Positions 25,793 to 34,189 of a stretch of 64,000 bases of DNA are shown piece after piece. The stretch's first letter is position 1; each line of letters begins with the position of its first letter. A program made the translations under genes and the position numbers. The notes below the pieces were generated by a model. It was not told the DNA's origin. It worked only from the letters and a program-made list of their open reading frames with translations, and did not search any database. Source of the DNA: Caryophanales bacterium (GTDB lineage: Bacteria; Bacillota; Bacilli; Bacillales; Bacillaceae_J); NCBI GenBank assembly GCA_012840465.1, contig DULJ01000048.1, forward strand, positions 1 to 64,000. Direction: 5' to 3'.

Positions 25793-26266
25793 CTACACTC
25801 TGTTTTCTATAACCTCTAACAATGCTTCTTCGATTTCCTCGTAACACGTGCACCGACATATATTGGAAGAGAGCCATTCTTTGATTACTTCATAAGTGGG
25901 ATGAGGATGCTTTTGCAGTAAAGCATGGCAATTCATAATAAAGCCTGGTGTACAATAGCCACATTGGAACGCAAAATGGTTAACAAATGCTTTTTGAATG
26001 GGTGTATCATATAAACCCTCAATCGTCGTGATTTTTGAGTCAATCGCCTCCATCGCAAGCATGATACATGATTTATACACTTTATCATTGACAATAACGG
26101 AGCAAGCGCCACAATCACCGGTCAGACATCCTGGTTTAGCTCCTGTTAATGAAAGCTCATTACGCAGTACATTAAGAAGCGTATCTGCCGGGCGAATTTG
26201 TACTTGGTGGGATTCCCCATTGACTTCCAACGGAATGCTTATTTTTGTGTACGGCATCTGTGTCAC
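25793..26266 (-). CDS. Mo-hydroxylase 2Fe-2S subunit (XdhC/PucE/CoxS type)
   Basis: 157 residues. The plant-type 2Fe-2S cluster cysteines are in KPGCLTGDCGACSV and KSC (residues about 46-68). The second, all-helical 2Fe-2S domain has QCGYCTPGF and NICRCTCY. In the last motif the usual Gly of CRCTGY is Cys. It carries electrons from the molybdenum centre to FAD. The GTG start at 26266 shares one base with the stop of the FAD-subunit gene, and GGAGG lies upstream. Last intact gene of the operon. Confidence 0.92.
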   Translation of the reverse strand: MTQMPYTKISIPLEVNGESHQVQIRPADTLLNVLRNELSLTGAKPGCLTGDCGACSVIVNDKVYKSCIMLAMEAIDSKITTIEGLYDTPIQKAFVNHFAFQCGYCTPGFIMNCHALLQKHPHPTYEVIKEWLSSNICRCTCYEEIEEALLEVIENRV

Positions 26267-27099
26267 TACTTCCCCTCCATTTTCAAAATGATATTTCTCA
26301 AGGTGTTTTTTAGGACAAATAATCGATATTCCTTCGAACCTTCAACATCATCAAGGATTGGTTTAGGGAGATGCTCGAGTGCTTGCTTAATACGTGAATC
26401 TAGCGGTAAACCGGATTGATTTATGGCGGTCTCAAGTTCCTTTGACCGAAAAGGAAACGGGCATAATCCACTAAAGGCGAAACGAATTTCGTTTGCAACT
26501 TTTATAGAGGCAACTGTTATTAAGGGATAGCCAGTCTCCCATTGCTGGTATTTTTTTATACTTATAAATGGTAGATTAATATATCTCTTTTCCGTAAGGA
26601 GCTGAATGAGAAACTGCCCTTCTTTAAGCTGAAAGGTATGTTGAAAAATTTCAGCAATCGGAACCGCTGCAACTCTGTCATTAGCTACGACGATGACCTT
26701 GCTATCACAAAGTAAAAACGGCAGCACAGCTTCTCGGTAAAAAATTGTTCCACATAGATTTCCACCAAGTGTAATCTTATTCCGGGTCGTATGATCAGCA
26801 ATTCCCTTTGATGCTTCGCTTAACAGAGGAAATAAATTTTTTTCTTCGATAAAGGTTAGTGGAAGGGCGGCTCCGGCAATTAACCAATCATCTATAAACT
26901 CAAAAGAATGACATTCTTCAATCCCTTTTATGTCAATGAGAGCTTTTGTCTTAAATATATCGAAGCGGCCAAGTGTCAATATTTCTGTACCTCCAGCATA
27001 ATAAAGAGGTATTTTATTTTTTTCTTTTAAAGCAAAAAAGAGCTCCACGGCCTCGTTCAAGGTTGTGGGCTTGTAATATTCGATATTACCTGAAAGCAT
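26266..27099 (-). CDS. Mo-hydroxylase FAD-binding subunit
   Basis: 277 residues of the medium-chain xanthine dehydrogenase family: EYYKPTTLNEAVELFFALKE at the start, YYAGGTEILTLGRF (FAD pyrophosphate loop), and the second loop TTRNKITLGGNLCG. ATG 27099 begins MLSGNIEYYKP and is 5 bases past the end of the large-subunit gene; a longer frame from 27246 overlaps that gene and is rejected. It receives electrons from the iron-sulfur subunit and passes them to an acceptor. Confidence 0.91.
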   Translation of the reverse strand: MLSGNIEYYKPTTLNEAVELFFALKEKNKIPLYYAGGTEILTLGRFDIFKTKALIDIKGIEECHSFEFIDDWLIAGAALPLTFIEEKNLFPLLSEASKGIADHTTRNKITLGGNLCGTIFYREAVLPFLLCDSKVIVVANDRVAAVPIAEIFQHTFQLKEGQFLIQLLTEKRYINLPFISIKKYQQWETGYPLITVASIKVANEIRFAFSGLCPFPFRSKELETAINQSGLPLDSRIKQALEHLPKPILDDVEGSKEYRLFVLKNTLRNIILKMEGK

Positions 27100-27103
27100 A
27101 TAT

Positions 27104-29422
27104 TCACCCGCCCTCTTTGATCTTCCACAGTAGCTCCGGAATGATCGGTAGGTAGTTAATATGTGCTGACAAGACATTAGATAAAGCGTTACCAAGAGCA
27201 GCTGGCATTCCGATGAGACCGTGCTCACCAATCCCTCTCCCCCCATAAGGAGCCTCGACGTGTGGAGTTTCTACAAACTCCACCTCATATTTGGGTTGTT
27301 CACCAAACCGAATTGGCCGATACGTCCGTAATTGTGGATTAAGGACCCTTCCTTGAGCATTAAAGTGAAAGGTTTCCCGGCCAGCGAATGATAACCCCAT
27401 ACTCATGGCACCTTTGACTTGACCAGTGGCACCCATTCTATTAAGAACCTTCCCTATATCAAATACAGAGACGGCTTTCAATAATTTATACGTATAGTCT
27501 TTCGTATCAAGTTCAACTTCCACGCCTTGGGCCCCTACCGTCCATTCAGGCCCCGGTTTCCCAGCCCCTGTCTCTTTGTCAAGAAGAGTAAGCCCCCTTG
27601 TCATGTGGTTGCCCTTTCCAATGATTTGCCCTCCGATGGAATTTCCATTTGGATAAGTATAGCCGTAAGCAATATCTTTAATTGGAATAAACGTATCCGG
27701 ATTCGATCGTAAGGAAACCTTCCCATGACCTACCTCCAAGTCATCTGCAGATGCACGTAAGACGATGGCGGCAATCGCTTTTAACTGGTGAATCACATCA
27801 TCTGCCGCTTCGAGCACTGCTCTTCCGGCCATAAAAGTTCCTCTACTTGCGACCGTTTTCCAATGTTCCGGTGTATTTAGTGTATCAACAGTAAATTGAA
27901 CATGGATATCATTGATGTCCATTTTTAATTTTTCAGCCAATATTTGGGCAAGTACTGTTTTGGTTGCTGTTCCAATTTCGACAACGCCTGAAATCAGATT
28001 GACACTACCGTCGTTATTATATAGTAAAATAACGCCAGAGGTTCCATTGGGGTCAATAGTTGACGTTTTCCAGACACAGGCAATTCCTTTCGCCCGAACT
28101 TTGTGTTCATCAAGTTGAATAACTTGACCTTCCTCCCAATTTATCAGCTCCTTTAATTTACTTATGCATTTTGGTAAATTTCCAACCAAACTGGAATTCA
28201 ACAAAACTTGCGTTGGAGTCAAATCCCCCGGCAAAATCGCATTTTTTCGTCTAAACTCAAGGGGATCGAGATTTATCTTTTTCGCTAGTTCATCCATTGT
28301 TCTTTCAAAAGCGAAATGAACCTCAGAATGGCTGAATCCCCGGAATGGGCCCGGATATGGATGATTTGTATACATACAATATGAATTACACCAAATATGT
28401 TCAATATTGTAAGGTCCCGTACAATCAACTGCTCCAGCGCGGCTTAAATCAATCGATTTATCTGAATAAGCCCCGCCATCCCAAAGGTAATGAAGCTCGG
28501 CAACCTTTAACACCCCATCCTTTGTCGAGCCAAGCCGTATGGTTGCTTCAAGACCAACGTGACCCGGTGAGGTAAGCATATCTTCTTCACGCCTATTCAA
28601 AATTTTTACCCGTCTACCATTGACTGCTTTGGTAGCCAAATAAGCTAATATTTCGAGTTGTGTAGATGCTTTCCCGCCATAAGCACCCCCCACAAGGGGA
28701 GTACTAACCCTAATATTTCCAGTGGGAATACCAAAATAAAGACCCATTAATTTTTTAATCATAAAGGGTGCTTGTGATGATGACATGATTTCAACGATTC
28801 CATCTTTGTGTATTTGTGCAAAAGAACATCTTGTTTCCATTGCCGCATGATCAGAAGGTCTAAAGGCGAATTTTTCTTCAACAATCACTTCACTTTCCGC
28901 CCATCCCTTTTCCCGGTCTCCTTTTCGAATCTTGGTTAAAGTCGCAATATTAGTTCCTGATACAGGATAAACCATAGGCCCTTTTTCATATTCTTCCATT
29001 CGCGGATGCAAGAGTGGTGCCTCAGGCTTCAATGCCTCAGAAGGGGAATTAACTACAGGAAGCGGTTCATATTCAACATGAATTGCTTTGACCCCTTGCT
29101 CCGCTTGATACACAGTATCAGCTACCACCATAGCCACGACCTCACCATGGAAACGAACCCGTTCGGTTGCAATCGGTGGTCGGTCGCGCATTTCTTCTCC
29201 TGTAAGGGGTAGATTCACCCCCGTAACAACCGCCCTAACGCCAGGCAGTTTTTCTGCCGCTGATACATCTAATCGTTTAATTAATGCATGGGCATGCGGG
29301 CTGATCAACAGACGTCCATGAAGCGTCTCCTTTATATAATGATCCCCTGTATACTTCGCATAACCGGTCACTTTTTCAAAAGATTCTTTACGAATGACTC
29401 CCTTTCCAAGGATATGCAACAA
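27104..29422 (-). CDS. Mo-hydroxylase large (molybdopterin) subunit
   Basis: 772 residues with the Ald_Xan_dh_C and MoCoBD domains. Segments: VTGYAKYTGDH, FHGEVVAMVVADT, FRPSDHAAMETR, VGGAYGGKAST, PYPGPFRGFSHSEVHFAFE, and EAPYGGRGIGEHGLIGMPAALGNAL, where the active-site Glu of the family lies in GIGEHG. It hydroxylates a substrate at the Mo centre using water. TTG 29422 follows GGGGTG. Neighbouring XdhC and MobA-like genes would sulfurate and mature the cofactor. The B. subtilis puc cluster has the same five functions, but no purine permease or regulator is nearby, so the substrate is open. Confidence 0.92.
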   Translation of the reverse strand: MLHILGKGVIRKESFEKVTGYAKYTGDHYIKETLHGRLLISPHAHALIKRLDVSAAEKLPGVRAVVTGVNLPLTGEEMRDRPPIATERVRFHGEVVAMVVADTVYQAEQGVKAIHVEYEPLPVVNSPSEALKPEAPLLHPRMEEYEKGPMVYPVSGTNIATLTKIRKGDREKGWAESEVIVEEKFAFRPSDHAAMETRCSFAQIHKDGIVEIMSSSQAPFMIKKLMGLYFGIPTGNIRVSTPLVGGAYGGKASTQLEILAYLATKAVNGRRVKILNRREEDMLTSPGHVGLEATIRLGSTKDGVLKVAELHYLWDGGAYSDKSIDLSRAGAVDCTGPYNIEHIWCNSYCMYTNHPYPGPFRGFSHSEVHFAFERTMDELAKKINLDPLEFRRKNAILPGDLTPTQVLLNSSLVGNLPKCISKLKELINWEEGQVIQLDEHKVRAKGIACVWKTSTIDPNGTSGVILLYNNDGSVNLISGVVEIGTATKTVLAQILAEKLKMDINDIHVQFTVDTLNTPEHWKTVASRGTFMAGRAVLEAADDVIHQLKAIAAIVLRASADDLEVGHGKVSLRSNPDTFIPIKDIAYGYTYPNGNSIGGQIIGKGNHMTRGLTLLDKETGAGKPGPEWTVGAQGVEVELDTKDYTYKLLKAVSVFDIGKVLNRMGATGQVKGAMSMGLSFAGRETFHFNAQGRVLNPQLRTYRPIRFGEQPKYEVEFVETPHVEAPYGGRGIGEHGLIGMPAALGNALSNVLSAHINYLPIIPELLWKIKEGG

Positions 29423-29425
29423 GCT

Positions 29426-30040
29426 TCACCCCTTTTTCAAAGCCTCTTCATATTCTTCCATTGTGTCAATATCCAAAAACAGCTTTTCATTATCATAAGG
29501 TATGACCCTTCCGTTAATGGATTGATTTCCTGTTAACAATTTCTTTGCACCCTCATCCCCTTTTAATTGTTGTAAAAGCGGGAATAACTGTTTCCCAATA
29601 AGAAATGGTGGCCTACTAATATTGTTAAAGCTTGATGCAACAAAATCAACTTCTTCCTGTTGAAATACGTTTATGAGACTATTAATCATTTCAAACTGAA
29701 TAAAGGGCTGATCAGCCAATAAAATAACCGCTGCTTGAAAGCCGATAGCATTGGCAGATTGAACCCCGGATTTCAGAGAATAAGAGAGTCCTAGATGCGA
29801 ATTTGGACATTGAATAGCGGTGATTTTTTTTGTAAAATAAGGTTTTAATGCTTTAAGTGTCGATTCTTCATCTGGTATAACCACGATGAGATGGTCAAGT
29901 TTCGATTGTAGCGCGGTTCGAAGGGCGTGACTCCCTAAAGGGTGATTTCCGAATGGAAGGACAAGTTTATTTCGACCCATTCTTGAACTCCGACCTGCCG
30001 CCAAATAGATGCCTACGATGGAATGTTGATCCATCATCAT
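29426..30040 (-). CDS. MobA-like nucleotidyltransferase for Mo cofactor maturation (PucB/MocA type)
   Basis: 204 residues. The nucleotide-binding signature VGIYLAAGRSSRMGRNKLVLPFG is at the N-terminus, with VILLADQPFI near 105 giving the metal-binding Asp. This family makes the cytidylylated molybdopterin form used by Mo-hydroxylases. Its ATG overlaps the stop of the XdhC gene (ATGA), and it ends just before the large-subunit start, so the three are translationally linked. Confidence 0.9.
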   Translation of the reverse strand: MMMDQHSIVGIYLAAGRSSRMGRNKLVLPFGNHPLGSHALRTALQSKLDHLIVVIPDEESTLKALKPYFTKKITAIQCPNSHLGLSYSLKSGVQSANAIGFQAAVILLADQPFIQFEMINSLINVFQQEEVDFVASSFNNISRPPFLIGKQLFPLLQQLKGDEGAKKLLTGNQSINGRVIPYDNEKLFLDIDTMEEYEEALKKG

Positions 30041-31038
30041 TTCGAATGGCTCCGTCTAAATAATTGAATGATTTCCGCCATAATCGAAACAGCAATTTCC
30101 TCACTTCCTTCTGCCCCAATAGACAGACCGATCGGGAAATAAAGATTGTTTTTATACTCTTTACCTTTCAGTAACCGCTTAGTTCTAACCTCGGAACCTA
30201 ATATTCCAATATAGCGTACATCACAGTTTATTATATTTTTTAGGAACTCTTCATCCTTTGAAAAATTATGACTCATGATTACGACAAAGTCGTTTTTTGA
30301 AAGGGAGATTTGATCCATGATTTTTTGTGGGTATCCAATATAGAATTGATTAGCAGAAGGGAAATGATATTCGTTGCAAAGACCAGGTCTCCAATCACAT
30401 AGTTTTACAAAGAAACCGATTTTGACAGCTAACATAACAAGCGGCTTTGCGTCTTCACCTGCGCCGAATATAAGAAGAACCGGAGGTGGCGTAAATAGAT
30501 AAGTATATTTGAAGCCTTCCTGGATGTGGGTAATATTATCTTTTTTAATAATTTCTTGTCCTCGTTCCATCTCAAACGAATAGGATTTTAACAAGGAGTC
30601 GTCTGAAAATTCCTTTTCATGCAGGATAGTATGTCCGTTTTCTAAGGCGTTTTTTAAAAATAATAGCTCCTTTCTTAACTTTTCATCAACTGGTTCCAAA
30701 AGGATGGTAAGGATCCCGTTGCAACCTATACCCTGCCCCCATCCTAGGTCATCAATACTTCTTAAATCATACGTAACCGTTTGTGGACGTTTTGATAAGA
30801 ATAATTCTTTACACCTTAAAACGAGATCCTCCTCTAAGCATCCTGGCGAAATCATCCCCACCGTTTGACCACTTTCCAATATTAGCATCAATGTGCCTTC
30901 TTTTAAGTACGCTGAACCATCAACTTTAATAATCGTGGCAATGATGCATTTTTCTGTTGAATTTTGAACAACTTCCAAAATCCGCAAAAGCTTTTGCATG
31001 TTTTTCAACTCCGCAGGGAAACTTGGTCCTGTTTCCAA
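30037..31038 (-). CDS. XdhC/PucA-type Mo-cofactor insertion and sulfuration protein
   Basis: 333 residues. The N-terminal XdhC_CoxI domain has CIIATIIKVDGSAYLKEGTLMLI and MISPGCLEEDL; the C-terminal Rossmann domain has LLIFGAGEDAKPLVMLAVKIGFFV and YIGILGSEVRTKRLL. These proteins bind, sulfurate and deliver the cofactor to the large subunit. Two starts are possible: TTG 31038 behind GGAGAGG, and ATG 30999 behind CGGAG. I keep the longer one. It is the first full gene of the operon, about 105 bases after the promoter. Confidence 0.9.
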   Translation of the reverse strand: METGPSFPAELKNMQKLLRILEVVQNSTEKCIIATIIKVDGSAYLKEGTLMLILESGQTVGMISPGCLEEDLVLRCKELFLSKRPQTVTYDLRSIDDLGWGQGIGCNGILTILLEPVDEKLRKELLFLKNALENGHTILHEKEFSDDSLLKSYSFEMERGQEIIKKDNITHIQEGFKYTYLFTPPPVLLIFGAGEDAKPLVMLAVKIGFFVKLCDWRPGLCNEYHFPSANQFYIGYPQKIMDQISLSKNDFVVIMSHNFSKDEEFLKNIINCDVRYIGILGSEVRTKRLLKGKEYKNNLYFPIGLSIGAEGSEEIAVSIMAEIIQLFRRSHSK

Positions 31039-31100
31039 AATGATTTACCTCTCCGCTTAAGATTTATGAAGCTATGACGAAAAAAATGCCCCAATTTCAT
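31005..31100 (-). CDS. Possible leader ORF of the Mo-hydroxylase operon
   Basis: A 31-codon frame MKLGHFFRHSFINLKRRGK... begins at ATG 31100, 7 bases after a strong TGGAGG, and ends TGA 31005-31007, overlapping the start of the XdhC gene out of frame. The product is basic with no known motif. The ribosome site is better than that of the following gene, so it may couple translation. An unexpressed chance frame is equally possible. Confidence 0.35.
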   Translation of the reverse strand: MKLGHFFRHSFINLKRRGKSFWKQDQVSLRS

Positions 31101-31143
31101 TATTAATCCTCCAGTATGTAATTTAAGACACCTCCTTGTATTG

Positions 31144-31171
31144 TTTATACTGAAATGAATCAACTTGTCCA
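31144..31171 (-). promoter_or_regulatory. Sigma-A-type promoter of the Mo-hydroxylase operon
   Basis: Minus strand TGGACA (31171-31166), 16-base spacer, TATAAA (31149-31144). An AAGGAGGTG follows at about 31128-31137, with no start at the right distance. Confidence 0.45.
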
Positions 31172-31172
31172 C

Positions 31173-31481
31173 TTAATATATAAATAGCTCAACAACAAAT
31201 ACAGCTAAGCACGCTAGTATAGAAACCTTGATCAAACTACCGCCCAGATAAGCTAGAATAATAGCAACAACAAATCCGATTAAAGCCGACCACTGGGAAG
31301 CCGTTGCATCCAATATAGCTGGAAAAATCATGACTGCCAATGTTACATAAGGTACATAATACAAAAATGATTTAATAAACGTATTTTTGATTTCTTTTCT
31401 GATCAGTGTTAACGGCAGTACCCTAATAAGATAGGTTACCGTGGCCATCATCAAAATGTATAAAACAACACTAGCTTTCAT
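31173..31481 (-). CDS. azlD: Branched-chain amino acid exporter small subunit
   Basis: 102 residues with three to four hydrophobic helices (YILMMATVTYLIRVLPLTLI, YYVPYVTLAVMIFPAIL). This is the AzlD family, the small partner of AzlC in exporting branched-chain amino acids or analogues. ATG 31481 lies 6 bases after AGGAGG; the gene overlaps the end of azlC by 11 bases. Confidence 0.9.
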   Translation of the reverse strand: MKASVVLYILMMATVTYLIRVLPLTLIRKEIKNTFIKSFLYYVPYVTLAVMIFPAILDATASQWSALIGFVVAIILAYLGGSLIKVSILACLAVFVVELFIY

Positions 31482-32187
31482 GTGCAACCTCCTTTACGGG
31501 AAACAGAGCTGCCGCAATCCCGGCTATTATTATAGTTAACACAATAATTTTTACTCCAGAAGATATAGTGTGAAGAACCAGAAGTTTTGCGCACAGTAGA
31601 CTTGCCACCATCGAAACCAGGATAACACCAGAAAGTAATTTGTTTCCTTTGGCCGGTGGAATGATGACAGCGATTAACATTCCATAGAGTGCAATGCTTA
31701 ACGCACTCGTTGCTCTAGGAGGTAAAATACTCCCGGAAACCACTCCTAAAAATGTACCCAATGCCCATCCCGGCATCGCTACACTAACTAATCCGTAAAC
31801 ATAATAGGGACTTAATTTCCCCTTTGTTGCCATTGACGCACCGAAAACTTCATCTGTTATTCCGTATGCCATTAGCATTCTATGAAACAATGAAGTATTG
31901 GGGTCAATTTTCTGGGACAAGGCAAAAGACATGAGAATATATCTTGAATTTATGATGAGTTGTGTAACAGCAATTTCCACCATCGTTGCCATTGCGGCAA
32001 TCAACGTAAGTCCGGCAAATTGTCCGGCAGAAGTTAAATTTGTCGCCGACATGAAAACAGCTTCATAAGGATTTAACCCTGCTTGTTTCGCAATAATTCC
32101 AAACGTGAAAGAGACTGCCAAATAGCCCAGCGCAATTGGAATGCCGTCCTTAACACCCCTTTTCCATTCTTTAAAATTCGAATTCAT
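31471..32187 (-). CDS. azlC: Branched-chain amino acid exporter large subunit
   Basis: 238 residues, about seven transmembrane helices. The start MNSNFKEWKRGVKDGIPIALGYLAVSFTFG and the LTSAGQFAGL segment are typical of AzlC. ATG 32187 follows GGGGGA at 7 bases; TTG 32202 is rejected. With AzlD it forms an efflux system (azaleucine resistance in B. subtilis). It is divergent from the LysR-type gene at 32319, which is its likely regulator. Confidence 0.92.
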   Translation of the reverse strand: MNSNFKEWKRGVKDGIPIALGYLAVSFTFGIIAKQAGLNPYEAVFMSATNLTSAGQFAGLTLIAAMATMVEIAVTQLIINSRYILMSFALSQKIDPNTSLFHRMLMAYGITDEVFGASMATKGKLSPYYVYGLVSVAMPGWALGTFLGVVSGSILPPRATSALSIALYGMLIAVIIPPAKGNKLLSGVILVSMVASLLCAKLLVLHTISSGVKIIVLTIIIAGIAAALFPVKEVAHES

Positions 32188-32318
32188 CTTATTGTCCCCC
32201 AAATCGTCAAATCTAGTAAATTATTCTGATATTATCACATAGTTTGACAATAAGTAAAATTAATATATATGATTGAAGTATTAGCAAATCTAATGCTAAG
32301 ACGGAGGTTAAGGTAGGG

Positions 32319-33179
32319 ATGAAACACTACGAAGCATTTATGAAAGTGATTGAAAAAGGGAGTTTTACGAAAGCAGCTGAAGAATTGGGTTATACACAAT
32401 CGGCTGTTAGCCAACTGGTCCAATCTCTGGAGGACGAACTTTCTACCACATTAATATTCCGTTCCAGAAAAGGGATCAGCCTGACCCCCGACGGTGAACA
32501 GTTTTTACCTTATATAACGAACATAAGTAATGCCTATTGGGAGCTTTTAGAGAAGAACAAAGAAATGCAAGGGCTGGAAGGTGGTCTCATTCGCATTGGT
32601 ACTTTCTCAAGTGTATCCTGCAATTGGCTTCCCCGGTTAATCAAAGACTTTAAAGTGATGTATCCATCCGTTCACTTTCAACTGCAACAGGGGGAATATA
32701 CAAGTATTATAAAAAGCATTAAGGATGGGAGTGTCGATTTTGGTTTCGTAAATCCTGATGCGGTAACAGATCTGCCAACGGTTTCTTTAAAAGATGACGA
32801 AATGTTGGCTGTCTTACCATGCAATCATCCACTGGCATCTAGGGAAAATGTTACTTTAAAAGAATTATCACACGAGCCATTTATCTTGTTGGATGAAGGT
32901 GAATTGAGCGAACCGCTTGAAATTTTCAAGCAAAACGAATTACAACCGAATACCCAATACCGGGTTCACGATGACTATACAATTATGTCCATGGTCGAAA
33001 ACGGTCTTGGTATTTCCATCCTCCCAGAGCTCGTCCTGAATCGGGTCAGTTACAAATTAGTGAAAAAGAAAATCTCTCCGCCAATCATCCGAACAATTGG
33101 GATCGCCTATAAAAACAAAAAAATCCTGCCCGTTTCAAGCAGGTATTTTATTGAATTTATGATTGAGAGATTTGCTTAA
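32319..33179 (+). CDS. LysR-type transcriptional regulator
   Basis: 286 residues. The N-terminal winged helix-turn-helix is FMKVIEKGSFTKAAEELGYTQSAVSQLVQSLEDEL; the effector domain runs from about residue 90 (IRIGTFSSVSCNWLPRLIKDF). It is divergent from azlCD across a 130-base region, the usual LysR layout, so it probably activates or represses azlCD in response to an amino acid. GGAGG lies 11 bases before ATG, slightly long. Confidence 0.9.
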   Translation: MKHYEAFMKVIEKGSFTKAAEELGYTQSAVSQLVQSLEDELSTTLIFRSRKGISLTPDGEQFLPYITNISNAYWELLEKNKEMQGLEGGLIRIGTFSSVSCNWLPRLIKDFKVMYPSVHFQLQQGEYTSIIKSIKDGSVDFGFVNPDAVTDLPTVSLKDDEMLAVLPCNHPLASRENVTLKELSHEPFILLDEGELSEPLEIFKQNELQPNTQYRVHDDYTIMSMVENGLGISILPELVLNRVSYKLVKKKISPPIIRTIGIAYKNKKILPVSSRYFIEFMIERFA

Positions 33180-33183
33180 ATCG

Positions 33184-33225
33184 AAAAGGCGTTACTAATA
33201 TTTCTCGATTAGCAACGCTTTTTAA
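33184..33225 (+). terminator. Rho-independent terminator
   Basis: AAAGGCGTTACTAAT and ATTAGCAACGCTTTTT form an imperfect stem after the LysR gene. Confidence 0.8.
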
Positions 33226-33330
33226 CAGTCAACTAGAACAGCAGAATCGCTGGCCTTCCTAATTATATCAAGGCTTATTTGCCGATTTCACTCTGTGAAA
33301 GTTGATATTCTATACTATTGAAAAAACAAA

Positions 33331-33377
33331 AAGCAATACCCCGTTATACCAAAATTCTCTGTATTCGGGGGTTGCTT
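33331..33377 (-). terminator. Rho-independent terminator
   Basis: AAGCAA..CCCCG and CGGGGGTTGCTT pair; read leftward they are followed by TTTTTGTTTTTT. It ends the transcript of the gene at 33406. Confidence 0.8.
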
Positions 33378-33405
33378 CATTATTGTAGCTTTTCAACCAA
33401 TACGA

Positions 33406-33711
33406 CTACTTAAGTGGTCCATGATTAATTTTTGTTAATTCCTCATTCACCTCAAAAATTTTAGCGTTAACAGGTTCAATGCCAAAGCCTTTTAACCTTT
33501 CCGTATGCATATTTAAATATTTTTGAGCTGTTTCTTTCGTTTCAAACAAATAAATGCCGCCAGCTTCTTTTGTCTCGCTGTTCTCAGTCCAAATTTTCCA
33601 CAATAAACCGTCTTCTTCATTAATACTCTTCGCAAGATCAGCGAACCCTTTCGCCATCTCTAGACCAAACGGTCCATCCATTTTGAAATCAACCTGCAAA
33701 ATAATAGCCAT
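33406..33711 (-). CDS. YdhR-type putative mono-oxygenase
   Basis: 101 residues of the dimeric alpha+beta barrel kind: MAIILQVDF strand, then LLWKIWTENSETKEAGGIYLFETKETAQKYLNMH, the signature of the YdhR putative mono-oxygenase family. No cofactor motif is visible, as is usual for this family. ATG 33711 lies 9 bases after AAGGAG; a TTG overlapping that site is rejected. It follows the coiled-coil gene by 13 bases and is probably co-transcribed with it. Confidence 0.82.
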   Translation of the reverse strand: MAIILQVDFKMDGPFGLEMAKGFADLAKSINEEDGLLWKIWTENSETKEAGGIYLFETKETAQKYLNMHTERLKGFGIEPVNAKIFEVNEELTKINHGPLK

Positions 33712-33724
33712 ATCTAACAACTCC

Positions 33725-34189
33725 TTATTTAATTCTTTTTAATTCCCTCAATTCCGTTTCTTGCTCAAGCGAGCGCATCGCTAAAGATTCAAGAATTTTA
33801 TCCTGCCGTTCTTGTCCTTCTTTAAGCGATGAAAGTTCACCACGCATCAAATGCATGTCCATCGTAAGGTTTTCTAATTTTGCGTCTGTTTCATCTTGAC
33901 GATGATGAAGGGCTTTTAATAATTGGGTATTCTCATCTAGTTGAGATTTGATACTTTGATTATCTTCTTGTAGAGCTTTAACATCGACTTTTAGACCTGT
34001 AACGTCTTCTTTCAGACTTGTGACATCAACTTTTAGACCTGTAACATCTTCTTTCAGACTTGTGACATCGACTTTTAGACCTGTAATGTCTTCTTTCAGA
34101 CTTGCGACATCAACTTTCAGACCTGTAATATCTTCTTTCATTCCTCTTATTTCAGTCATTAATTCCTTAAACATTTGTTCCGTAGTCAT
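33725..34189 (-). CDS. Repeat coiled-coil protein
   Basis: 154 residues predicted to be one long coiled coil. From about residue 15 to 75 it is built of 14-residue units of the form SLKEDVTGLKVDVT, four to five copies in tandem, each two heptads. The second half is a non-repetitive coil (QLDENTQLLKALHHRQDETDAKLENL, LKEGQERQDKILESL). No membrane segment or enzyme motif. Such proteins occur in Bacillus but without a known function; the perfect heptad phase suggests a rod or oligomeriser. It has a good ribosome site before ATG 34189. Confidence 0.75.
   Translation of the reverse strand: MTTEQMFKELMTEIRGMKEDITGLKVDVASLKEDITGLKVDVTSLKEDVTGLKVDVTSLKEDVTGLKVDVKALQEDNQSIKSQLDENTQLLKALHHRQDETDAKLENLTMDMHLMRGELSSLKEGQERQDKILESLAMRSLEQETELRELKRIK
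33976..34145. repeat. 42-base tandem repeats inside the coiled-coil gene
   Basis: Successive 42-base units (TCTTTCAGACTTGTGACATC ... ACTTTTAGACCTGTAA type) encode the 14-residue units. They are nearly identical in DNA, so copy number can change by slippage or recombination. Confidence 0.75.

Noticed and set aside
26266-27246. Long form of the FAD subunit from 27246
   Set aside because: The first 49 residues overlap the large-subunit gene and are not like the family; ATG 27099 begins the conserved start.
33976-34145. CRISPR-like array
   Set aside because: The 42-base units are contiguous without spacers and are coding in one frame; no cas gene is nearby.
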